Part shown: positions 46,525-54,532 of the stretch, piece after piece
Position numbering within the stretch: the stretch's first letter is position 1
How the letters are laid out: every line of letters starts with the position of its first letter
Source: JAUHXS01 sp965213575
GTDB lineage: Bacteria; Bacteroidota; Bacteroidia; Chitinophagales; JAUHXS01
Assembly: GCA_965213575.1 (NCBI GenBank)
Contig: CBDBZN010000026.1
Coordinates: 1 to 55,632, forward strand
Length of the DNA stretch: 55,632 bases
Direction of reading: 5' to 3'
Notes under the pieces: model-generated
What the model saw: only the letters and a program-made list of their open reading frames with translations
Databases searched by the model: none
Told to the model about the DNA's origin: nothing
Program-made: the position numbers and the translations under genes

Positions 46525-48312
46525 TTAACTATGTTTAATCTTCTGACTATTATATAATTGCTTATATAATCCGTTTATTTTAAGTAATTCATTATGAGTG
46601 CCTACTTCAGCTATTTTACCATCTTCTAACACTACTATTTTATCAAAATATATAGAAGATAATAACCTATGAGTGATTAAAAAAACTGTTTTATCTTTCC
46701 AAAAATCTTTTAAATTATTTATTATTGTATGCTCTGTATGAGTATCAACCGCTGATAAACAATCATCTAATACTAGTATAGGCTGATCATTAATTAAAGT
46801 CCTGGCTATAGAAACTCGTTGTTTTTGCCCGCCCGAAAGCGTCACTCCCCGCTCTCCCACTATGGTATCTAACTGAGCAGGTAATTCTTTTAATTCATTT
46901 AGAATAGATGCTTTTTGAGCTGCTTCCTCTACCCTATTTTTATTTGCATGTTTTTCGCCAAAAGCAATATTATTAGTAATAGAATCGGAGAATAAAAATA
47001 CATCTTGCGGTACATATCCAATCATGTCCCTTACTTGTTTAAGCTCCAAATTATTTATAAGCCGGCCATTTAATAAAATTTCTCCTTCTGTGGCATCGTA
47101 TAATCTCACCATCAACTCTGCTAGCGTAGATTTGCCGGAACCCGTTTTTCCTAATATGGCAATTTTTTCACCTTGTTTAACATCTAAAGAAAAATTCTTT
47201 AAGGCTGTAATACCTGTATCGGGATAGGTGAAAGTGACATTATTAAATTGAATGTTAATTCCACCTTGTAGATTTATATCATTAGGCGTTGGTATATCCT
47301 TAATATCGGGTTCTGTTTTTAAAAATTCATTTATTCTTTTTTGTGAAGCTTCAGCTCTTTGTACCAAAGATGCTACCCATCCAATAGATGTAATTGGCCA
47401 TGTCAGCATATTAATATATATCACAAACTCTGCAATATTTCCTGTTGTAATATTTCCTTTTATCACCTCAATACCGCCGACATAGATGGTTAATATTGTA
47501 CTTAATCCTATCAACACTAACATTAGCGGAAAAAAAAGTGCTTCTGTTCTAGCTAATTTTAATGACTTTTGCCTGTAAAATTCCGATTCTTCTTCAAAAT
47601 ATTTTTTCATGGAATTACCTTGCACAAACGATTTAATAATTCTAATGCCTGAGTAAGATTCTTGCGCGAGGCTAGTCAAATTTGAAAGTTGCCGTTGTAT
47701 CGCTTCACTTTTTTTGTTAATGATGTTACTTACATAATAAATGGAGATAGATAAAATGGGTAATGGTAATAAGACATACACAGTAAGTTTAACGTTTACT
47801 GACAACATCATGTAGATTACAATCACAAAAAGAGCTACCAGATTGATGCTGTACATAATGGCCGGACCTAAATACATCCTGATCTTTGAAACATCTTCCG
47901 TCATACGAGACATGAGGTCACCGGTTTTATTGCGCTTAAAAAAAGCCAAATCTAATTTGTTATAATGTACATATAATTCATTTCTGAGGTCAAATTCTAC
48001 CAAACGAGACATTACAATAATCGTTTGCCTCATTAAAAACATAAAAACTCCTTTAATTACAGACAATATAATAATGTAAAGCCCAAACAGTAATAAGATA
48101 CTGCCTAACTTTTCATGCAATTCACCCTGAAGCTGAAACCCATTAAATAACTGATAACTGTAATGGCTGTTTTTTACTATATCAAAAGCATAACGAATAA
48201 CTTGGGCAGGGATAACGGCAAAAATATTGGAGATAATAACGAAAAGTATACCTGTCCCTAAACGCCATTTATATTTAACTAGATATTTATTAAGATATAA
48301 AAGTTCTTTCAC
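46525..48312 (-). CDS. ABC exporter, fused permease and ATPase (MdlB/MsbA-like)
   Basis: The 595-residue half-transporter has six membrane helices (~20-310) and a C-terminal ATPase: Walker A LGKTGSGKST near 385-393, signature LSGGQKQR near 490, Walker B ILVLDDCLSAVD near 515 and the switch His in LITHRLLSS. The residue after Walker B Asp, normally the catalytic Glu, is Asp (LDD), as in one half of asymmetric heterodimeric exporters. No second half-transporter is adjacent; either it homodimerises or the partner lies elsewhere. Substrate is unknown (lipid, peptide or drug). Confidence 0.88.
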   Translation of the reverse strand: MKELLYLNKYLVKYKWRLGTGILFVIISNIFAVIPAQVIRYAFDIVKNSHYSYQLFNGFQLQGELHEKLGSILLLFGLYIIILSVIKGVFMFLMRQTIIVMSRLVEFDLRNELYVHYNKLDLAFFKRNKTGDLMSRMTEDVSKIRMYLGPAIMYSINLVALFVIVIYMMLSVNVKLTVYVLLPLPILSISIYYVSNIINKKSEAIQRQLSNLTSLAQESYSGIRIIKSFVQGNSMKKYFEEESEFYRQKSLKLARTEALFFPLMLVLIGLSTILTIYVGGIEVIKGNITTGNIAEFVIYINMLTWPITSIGWVASLVQRAEASQKRINEFLKTEPDIKDIPTPNDINLQGGINIQFNNVTFTYPDTGITALKNFSLDVKQGEKIAILGKTGSGKSTLAELMVRLYDATEGEILLNGRLINNLELKQVRDMIGYVPQDVFLFSDSITNNIAFGEKHANKNRVEEAAQKASILNELKELPAQLDTIVGERGVTLSGGQKQRVSIARTLINDQPILVLDDCLSAVDTHTEHTIINNLKDFWKDKTVFLITHRLLSSIYFDKIVVLEDGKIAEVGTHNELLKINGLYKQLYNSQKIKHS

Positions 48313-48460
48313 TGATCATTTTAATTTATCGGCAATTGGATGTCCCGAAAAAAAAATATAGTTTTGTTGGGCTTTAAAAGTACTGCCAAACAGTTATATT
48401 AGCTTTAAGGAGTGCTAAATATAAAGCACATTATTATTAAATAATAGCCAAAATTATTAA

Positions 48461-49567
48461 ATGTTAGTAGAAGAGACGAAAGAAGCGGTAAAAGGGCAAA
48501 ACAATTCTCTATTTAGCCAATTAGAAAATTATGAGCACGAACAAGTGGTATTTGGATATGATAAAGATACCGGGCTCAAAAGTATAATTGCCATACATAA
48601 CACAGTGCTCGGCCCTGCTTTAGGCGGTACCAGAATGTGGAATTATGCTTCTGAAGCAGACGCTATTAAAGATGTATTAAGATTGTCTCGTGGCATGACC
48701 TACAAATCGGCTATTAGTGGCATTAATCTTGGAGGCGGCAAAGCTGTTATTATTGGTGACTCTTATAAAGATAAATCCGAAGCCCTGTGGAGAAGTTACG
48801 GAAAACTAGTAAATAGCCTTGGTGGAAAATATGTGACCGCTGAAGATGTAGGCACTTCTGCCCAAGATATGGAATATATTGCTGAAGAAACCAAATGGGT
48901 TATGGGTAAGCCTTCTTATTTAGGAGGTAGTGGTGATCCTTCTCCGATGACTGCTTACGGAACTTACTTAGGAATGAAGGCTTCTGTAAAGAAACTGACC
49001 GGTAGTGATAGCTTGCAAGGTAAAAGAGTAGCGGTTCAAGGAATTGGGCATGTCGGCATGTATTTATTGAGCCATCTATCAAAAGAAGGTGCTAAGATAA
49101 TGGTATGTGATATTTATGAAGATAAATTGAAGGAAATTTCTAAAGATTATAAGGTAGAGATTATTAAACCGGATGATATTTATGATGTAGATGCAGATAT
49201 TTATGCGCCATGTGCTATGGGTGGTACTATTAATGATGATACCATCGATAGGCTAAAATGCAGTATCATTGCCGGTGCAGCTAATAATCAATTAGATGAT
49301 GAAAAAAAACATGGTGAATTGTTAAAACAAAAAGGTGTTTATTATGCTCCTGATTTTTTGATCAACGCCGGCGGAGTTATTAATGTTTATTTAGAACTAG
49401 TTGGATATAGCCAAGACCGTGCGTATGCTATTACTGATAAAATTTTTAACAGAACCTTAGAAATATATGACAAAGCTGATGCTGAAAGCATGACTACACA
49501 GGCTGCTGCTATGAAAATTGCCCAAGAGCGAATTGATAGTATCGCTAAATTAAAAGCTAAAATTTAA
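48461..49567 (+). CDS. Leucine dehydrogenase family (Glu/Leu/Phe/Val dehydrogenase)
   Basis: The enzyme oxidatively deaminates branched-chain amino acids to their 2-oxo acids with NAD. The 368-residue protein shows GPALGGTRMWNY, the catalytic-lysine loops RGMTYKSAISGINLGGGKA (two lysines; GGGK near 90-93), TAEDVGTS and the NAD-binding loop VQGIGHVGMYL (~194-199), followed by LINAGGVINVY. Leucine dehydrogenase is the best fit by length; valine or phenylalanine specificity cannot be excluded. It diverges from the ABC exporter and is 27 bases before nusB. Confidence 0.88.
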   Translation: MLVEETKEAVKGQNNSLFSQLENYEHEQVVFGYDKDTGLKSIIAIHNTVLGPALGGTRMWNYASEADAIKDVLRLSRGMTYKSAISGINLGGGKAVIIGDSYKDKSEALWRSYGKLVNSLGGKYVTAEDVGTSAQDMEYIAEETKWVMGKPSYLGGSGDPSPMTAYGTYLGMKASVKKLTGSDSLQGKRVAVQGIGHVGMYLLSHLSKEGAKIMVCDIYEDKLKEISKDYKVEIIKPDDIYDVDADIYAPCAMGGTINDDTIDRLKCSIIAGAANNQLDDEKKHGELLKQKGVYYAPDFLINAGGVINVYLELVGYSQDRAYAITDKIFNRTLEIYDKADAESMTTQAAAMKIAQERIDSIAKLKAKI

Positions 49568-49594
49568 AGCTATTAATACATAAAGTTCTTTAAT

Positions 49595-50527
49595 ATGTTG
49601 ACGAGGAGACACCTTAGAGTAAAGGTTATGCAGGTATTATATATCCGTGAGCAAAATGCCGATAACCTACAATTAGTACCCGAAAAAAAGTTAGAAGAGC
49701 TGATCAATAAAAGCTATGAGCTTTATTTATACATGCTGCTACTATTGACTGAAATCGCAGAATATGCTACTATACATGCAGTAAAGCAATCAGAAAAATT
49801 ATTGGAAGAAAACAAGAAAATTATCATTTCTCAAAAAATTGCCAATAATTTTATCATAAAGCACCTTAGAAATAATGATCAGCTTCAAAAAGCTATTAAA
49901 AAACATAAACTGCACCATTTTATTGATAAAATTGTAGTTCAAAAGCTTTATCAATCGTTAATTGCAACCGAAGAATATCAGGCATATACAAGTACTGATG
50001 GAAGTGATGCTAAAGCAGATACTAAAATTCTAAGCTTTTTGATGACTGATATTTTTGCATCTAGTACAATGTTAGATGAATTTATGGAAGATTATTTTCC
50101 TAATTGGGAAGATGATATGGATATGGTAATTAATTACCTTGTTAAAAATTTTGCAGCTAAAAACCTTCATAAACATATCGATGCTTCTTTTGATTGGAAG
50201 GAAGAGATCAATTTTACTAAGATGCTTTTAAAAAGAAGTATCTCCGGCGAAGATGAATACAAAAGATTAATTCAGGAAAAGACAAAAAACTGGGAAGTAG
50301 ACAGAATCACTCGTATTGACATAATTTTGATGAAAATGGCACTGTGTGAATTGATCGTATTTCCCACTATCCCTGTGAAAGTTAGTATTAACGAATACAT
50401 CGAAATCTCAAAATACTACAGCACGCCCAAAAGTAAAGAGTTTATCAATGGTATTTTAGATAAACTAAAAGATGAACTTATCGATAACGGAAGAATTAGC
50501 AAATCCGGTAGAGGGTTAGTGCAGTAA
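49595..50527 (+). CDS. nusB: Transcription antitermination factor NusB (long form)
   Basis: NusB with NusE (S10) binds boxA RNA for rRNA antitermination. The 310-residue protein is about twice the E. coli length, as usual in Bacteroidota; it starts LTRRHLRVKVMQVLYI (the NusB N-terminal Arg-rich helix) and ends with the conserved core RITRIDIILMKMALCELI, VSINEYIEISKYYSTPKSKEFINGILDKL. The middle ~120 residues are the lineage-specific insertion. Confidence 0.92.
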   Translation: MLTRRHLRVKVMQVLYIREQNADNLQLVPEKKLEELINKSYELYLYMLLLLTEIAEYATIHAVKQSEKLLEENKKIIISQKIANNFIIKHLRNNDQLQKAIKKHKLHHFIDKIVVQKLYQSLIATEEYQAYTSTDGSDAKADTKILSFLMTDIFASSTMLDEFMEDYFPNWEDDMDMVINYLVKNFAAKNLHKHIDASFDWKEEINFTKMLLKRSISGEDEYKRLIQEKTKNWEVDRITRIDIILMKMALCELIVFPTIPVKVSINEYIEISKYYSTPKSKEFINGILDKLKDELIDNGRISKSGRGLVQ

Positions 50528-50625
50528 GGATTTTCAAGAGATAATTCTTAGTTTTTAGAGTATCATATCTTTGTATTATGTAATGATCAATAATTTAAGA
50601 TCATAAATAAGTATCTTGCTATTTT

Positions 50626-52104
50626 ATGGCAAAGAAGAAAATCTTCATTAGCAGTGCACAAGCAGAGTTTGCAACAAAACGCAAAGCATTACACGCATAT
50701 ATATCCGCTGACCCACTTTTAGGAAAATTTTTTGAGGCTTTTATTTTTGAATTGTTACCTGCAACAGATCTTACATCTTATAAGGTTTACTTACGGGAAG
50801 TAGAAATGAGTGATATTTATTTAGGTATACTAGGTAATGAAAATGGAAATGAAAATGAAGCTGGAGTCTCACCCACCGAATTAGAATTTGATCATGCTAC
50901 TCAATTACATAAAACCAGGTTAGTATTTTTGACTAATCATTCGGCTAATGAAAGGCATGTTAAGGAACAACGTTTGATTGATAAAGCACAGAAAGTTTTA
51001 ATACGTAAAAAATTTACTACTATTGACGAATTAAAATCGGCTGTATATGCTGCCTTAGTTCGTTATCTTGAAGCAAAAGAAATTATTCGCATCGGCCCTT
51101 TTGATACCAGTTATAACGAACATGCTACTATTAATGATCTTGATGAGACTAAAATTGCTGATTTTGTTCGATTAGCACGTTCTAAAAGAGGATTTCCTTT
51201 AGTAGAATCAGATGCTATAGAGAAAATTTTATTTCATCTCAATCTTATCAACAATAAAAGAATTACGAATGCCTCAATTCTACTTTTTGGTAAAGAACCA
51301 CAACGTTTCTTTATTAATTCTGAAGTTCGATGTGCTCAATTTTATGGAACGATAGTAGAAAAACCTATTCCTTCCTATAAAGTATACAAAGGAACTGTTT
51401 TTGACTTAGTAAATCAGGCAGTTGATTTTGTGCTTTCTAAATTAGATTACAGCATTGGTACTCGTGAAAGCCAAGTTCAAATATCCGGAAAATTTGAAAT
51501 CCCTAAAGAAGTAATAGCTGAAGCTATTGTAAATGCTATTGCTCATAGAGATTACACCAATAATGGCAGCATACAAGTCATGCTATTTGCTGATAGATTA
51601 GAAATATGGAATCCTGGTTCCTTGCCCTTAGGCTGGACTACTGATCAATTAAAACAACTACACATTTCTGTACCTGCCAATCCCTTACTGGCTGAACCGA
51701 TGTATTTAGCAGGATATATAGAGCGATTGGGTACAGGCACAGCAGATATAGTACGTATTGCTAATAATGCTGGCTTAAAAGAACCTGATTTTATTCAAGC
51801 AGAAGATTTCAAAACAATTATTTATCGGCCCACTGCCGACCAAGTAACCGACCAAGTAACCGACCAAGTAACCGACCAAGTAAAAAATTTAATATTGGCT
51901 GTCACTAAAGAACATTCTCGTAAAGAACTCATGCAGTTGTTAAAGCTAAAACATAATGCTACTTTTAGAAATAACTACTTATATCCTGCTTTAAACGAGT
52001 CTTATATTGAAATGACTTCTCCTGAAACACCCAGCAGCCCTAATCAACAATACCGGCTTACTCTAAAAGGTAAAGCTTTTCAAAAATATTTAAAGAAACT
52101 ATGA
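50626..52104 (+). CDS. DUF4062 plus RecG-C-like ATP-binding protein with TDQV repeats
   Basis: The 492-residue protein has three parts. Residues 1-~155 form a DUF4062 domain (KKIFISSAQAEFATKR, REVEMSDIYLGILGNENG, GVSPTELEFDHA, DELKSAVYAAL). Residues ~165-400 form the HATPase_c_4/RecG-C-like region (RITNASILLFG, EVIAEAIVNAIAHRDYTNNG, LEIWNPGSLPLG, GTGTADIVR), found in putative regulators and defence-associated proteins. Then DQVT is repeated (405-419) before a C-terminal winged-helix-like segment (~420-492). Function unknown. DUF4062 is often the sensor end of STAND-type proteins. A tatctttg -7-like element lies at 50566-50573. It overlaps the convergent regulator gene by six bases. Confidence 0.8.
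   Translation: MAKKKIFISSAQAEFATKRKALHAYISADPLLGKFFEAFIFELLPATDLTSYKVYLREVEMSDIYLGILGNENGNENEAGVSPTELEFDHATQLHKTRLVFLTNHSANERHVKEQRLIDKAQKVLIRKKFTTIDELKSAVYAALVRYLEAKEIIRIGPFDTSYNEHATINDLDETKIADFVRLARSKRGFPLVESDAIEKILFHLNLINNKRITNASILLFGKEPQRFFINSEVRCAQFYGTIVEKPIPSYKVYKGTVFDLVNQAVDFVLSKLDYSIGTRESQVQISGKFEIPKEVIAEAIVNAIAHRDYTNNGSIQVMLFADRLEIWNPGSLPLGWTTDQLKQLHISVPANPLLAEPMYLAGYIERLGTGTADIVRIANNAGLKEPDFIQAEDFKTIIYRPTADQVTDQVTDQVTDQVKNLILAVTKEHSRKELMQLLKLKHNATFRNNYLYPALNESYIEMTSPETPSSPNQQYRLTLKGKAFQKYLKKL
51838..51884 (+). repeat. 12-bp coding tandem repeat (four units)
   Basis: The unit gaccaagtaacc is perfectly repeated three times and followed by a partial fourth copy, encoding D-Q-V-T in the linker between the ATPase-like and winged-helix-like parts of the DUF4062 protein. 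In-frame change in copy number would vary linker length. Confidence 0.95.
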
Positions 52105-52782
52105 TCCTTCCATTTTATATCCTACACCTTTAATAGTTTTGATTAAAGTATCTCCTAATTTGCTACGGATTTTCCTTATATGCACATCTATAGTTCTATC
52201 TCCTACAATGAGATCCTTTCCCCAAATTCTACTTAATAATTGATCACGCGTAAACACTTTGCCGGGCTTAGAAGCTAATAATTCAACTAATCTAAATTCT
52301 TTTTTAGGCAATTCATATTGAATATTTTCTTTTTCAATAATATATTCTTCAGGATAAATTTTCAATAATCCAGTGTCTATAATAGTATTGATATCTTTTC
52401 TGTGTTTTCTTTTTAATAATGCATTTATCCTACTTAAGAAAGCTCGTGGTTTAATAGGTTTAGTGATGTAATCATCTGCTCCTGCGTCAAAACCGGCTAC
52501 TTCTGAATACTCCTCTCCTCTTGCAGTAAGAAAAGTAATAAGAACATCTTGATTTTCGGACATATTTCTAATTTCCCTACAAGTTTCAATCCCATCTTTA
52601 GAGGGCATCATCACATCTAAAACAATAAGATCAAATTTATGGTCCTGAATTTTTATAAGCGCTTCATTCCCACTACTGGCTGTAGAAACCATATAGCCTG
52701 CATTCTGTAAATTATGGGATAATATTTCTAATATATCAGGTTCATCGTCAACTAATAGAACTTTCACTGTATCTTTTTCCAT
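52099..52782 (-). CDS. OmpR/PhoB-family response regulator
   Basis: The 227-residue regulator has a receiver domain (acidic pair in LLVDDEPD, phospho-acceptor Asp56 in IVLDVMMPS, conserved Thr in TFLTARGE, Lys108 in YITKPIKP) and a winged-helix DNA-binding domain with ELPKKEFRLVELLASKPG, FTRDQLLSRIWG and DVHIRKIRSKLG. No histidine kinase is adjacent; this form resembles the PhoB/WalR-like regulator that sits apart from its kinase in many Bacteroidota. Confidence 0.93.
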   Translation of the reverse strand: MEKDTVKVLLVDDEPDILEILSHNLQNAGYMVSTASSGNEALIKIQDHKFDLIVLDVMMPSKDGIETCREIRNMSENQDVLITFLTARGEEYSEVAGFDAGADDYITKPIKPRAFLSRINALLKRKHRKDINTIIDTGLLKIYPEEYIIEKENIQYELPKKEFRLVELLASKPGKVFTRDQLLSRIWGKDLIVGDRTIDVHIRKIRSKLGDTLIKTIKGVGYKMEGS

Positions 52783-52915
52783 TCTGCGAAAATGAGATTA
52801 TAATTTTATGAAAACATTAATTCAACATAAAGGCTGTGTTAACTTTAGACCGTATAAGTTAAACAGCGATACTAAAATTTTATAATACTTAAATACCTTT
52901 CCGTACATTCACACC

Positions 52916-53701
52916 ATGAATAAAAACAAAAAAGAAATTTTCGCAAGAATAGGCATTGCTACCAAAGGATTATTTTACTGCTTGATCGGCCTATTAACTA
53001 CTATGGCAGCAATTGGCATGAGTAATAGTGAAGATACGGGCACTAAGGGATCTTTAGAATTTCTATCAGACAATTTGCTTGGCAAAATTATTTTAATCGC
53101 TGCTGCTGCAGGGTTGGCGTGTTATGTATTTTGGAAATGGATGCAAGCCTTTTCAGATAGTGATGATAAGGGAGATGATGCTAAAGGTTTAGCTAAACGT
53201 ACTGGTTATTTTTTAAGTGGGCTTTTTTACGCTTTAATTGCCTTCACAGCTGTGCAATTAGTTATTGGAGCCAGTTCAGGAGGCGGAGATAAATCTTATG
53301 TAGCTATGCTTTTAAGCAAACCATTTGGAAAATTTTTAGTAGCCGGGCTAGCATTAATCTATTTTGGAAGGGCAGCATATATGATTTATATAGCGTATTC
53401 GGGTAAGTTTAAAGAAAAAATTGATCATGCTGGATTAGATTCAAAAGTTCAAAAAACTATTTTAATCACCGGAAAAATAGGCTATACCGCACGAGGCATT
53501 GTGATAGGCATTTTAGCATTCCTTACTACTAAAGCAGCCATATATTCAAGCTCCGGCCAAACGGGAGGAACAGATAAAGCCTTTGAATTTTTAAAAGGTG
53601 AATTTGGTATAATTGTATTATTAGTGATTGCAGTAGGATTATTTTCTTATGGAGGTTTTTTGTTACTTAAATCTCTTTATCGAAATTTAAATATGGATTA
53701 A
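52916..53701 (+). CDS. DUF1206 integral membrane protein
   Basis: The 261-residue protein has six hydrophobic helices in three repeated pairs. Each pair opens with a similar segment (ARIGIATKGLFYCLIGLL, KRTGYFLSGLFYALIAF, GKIGYTARGIVIGILAFL) and ends with a Leu/Ala helix, the internal threefold pattern of DUF1206. Function is unknown. It diverges from the regulator gene. Confidence 0.85.
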   Translation: MNKNKKEIFARIGIATKGLFYCLIGLLTTMAAIGMSNSEDTGTKGSLEFLSDNLLGKIILIAAAAGLACYVFWKWMQAFSDSDDKGDDAKGLAKRTGYFLSGLFYALIAFTAVQLVIGASSGGGDKSYVAMLLSKPFGKFLVAGLALIYFGRAAYMIYIAYSGKFKEKIDHAGLDSKVQKTILITGKIGYTARGIVIGILAFLTTKAAIYSSSGQTGGTDKAFEFLKGEFGIIVLLVIAVGLFSYGGFLLLKSLYRNLNMD

Positions 53702-53738
53702 TATACCTTAAATTACTACTACTGCTTTCAGGCAAGCC

Positions 53739-54530
53739 TTAATTCTTATGCGGAAGTTGGGGAATTTTTTCACTTAAATATTTCCAATATCTTTTAGGAA
53801 CATGCCGGATGTGCAGCTTCATATTTTTTCTAGAAGGAATATTTGCACTGTTAAAATAGTTTTGCCATAATTCTTGAAAAGCTATTTCACTTTCATCAAA
53901 AAATAATTTGGAAGTTTTTAGCGGATCAAATTGTGCATTAATATCAAATTCAATAGTTTCTACCTTATTCAAGTCATAATAAAGCCCATATTTTCGTTTT
54001 AAGTCATAAATGAGCCATTGTTGATCTGCATACCTGCTTTTAAAATGTTTTCTTATTAAAGGTAATACATTAAAATCAGGCTCAATCGTGGCAACATACA
54101 TATTGTCTTTTGTTAACCGAAATCTTATAAAAGCTTCCATTCTGTGTTTTTCACGACTTACCATTTTAGCTGTTTGCACCACATGCAAAACATATGCATT
54201 GGCATAATCGGTGTCTACATTTTGATCACTGGCAAAAATATGTTGAATATACTTCAGTAAAATATTTTCAATCCCTTTTTCTTCACTTAAAAAAGCATAA
54301 TAAAGTTGGTTACAACCTCGCGCAGAAATTTTAGATTGAATACCCTTCCATACCCTATCAGCTCTTTGACTATCAGTTACTATTTCTATTTGTTCAGCAA
54401 ATAAAATATTTTGTGCGGCATCAACTGGAGTTATAAATGCCTGCTCATATTTACTATAAAATGTTTGAAAAACAGCAGTAAGAAACCCTTCAAAGGTATG
54501 GTCATACTGCAAAATAAATTGTTGCCTCAT
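53739..54530 (-). CDS. DUF4130 (TIGR03915-type) partner of a radical-SAM DNA repair protein
   Basis: The 263-residue cytoplasmic protein matches the DUF4130 family, annotated as a putative DNA metabolism or repair protein: YDHTFEGFLTAVFQTFYSK at the start, HVVQTAKMVSREKHRMEAFIRF in the middle and RHVPKRYWKYLSEKIPQL at the end. It begins two bases after the radical-SAM gene, so the two are cotranscribed. In other bacteria the partner is sometimes fused to a uracil-DNA-glycosylase domain, which supports a role at damaged DNA; that is family knowledge. Confidence 0.85.
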   Translation of the reverse strand: MRQQFILQYDHTFEGFLTAVFQTFYSKYEQAFITPVDAAQNILFAEQIEIVTDSQRADRVWKGIQSKISARGCNQLYYAFLSEEKGIENILLKYIQHIFASDQNVDTDYANAYVLHVVQTAKMVSREKHRMEAFIRFRLTKDNMYVATIEPDFNVLPLIRKHFKSRYADQQWLIYDLKRKYGLYYDLNKVETIEFDINAQFDPLKTSKLFFDESEIAFQELWQNYFNSANIPSRKNMKLHIRHVPKRYWKYLSEKIPQLPHKN

Positions 54531-54532
54531 CG

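Noticed and set aside
50626..52104. RecG helicase
   Set aside because: There are no helicase motifs; only the C-terminal-like ATP-binding region that shares the RecG label in annotation is present.
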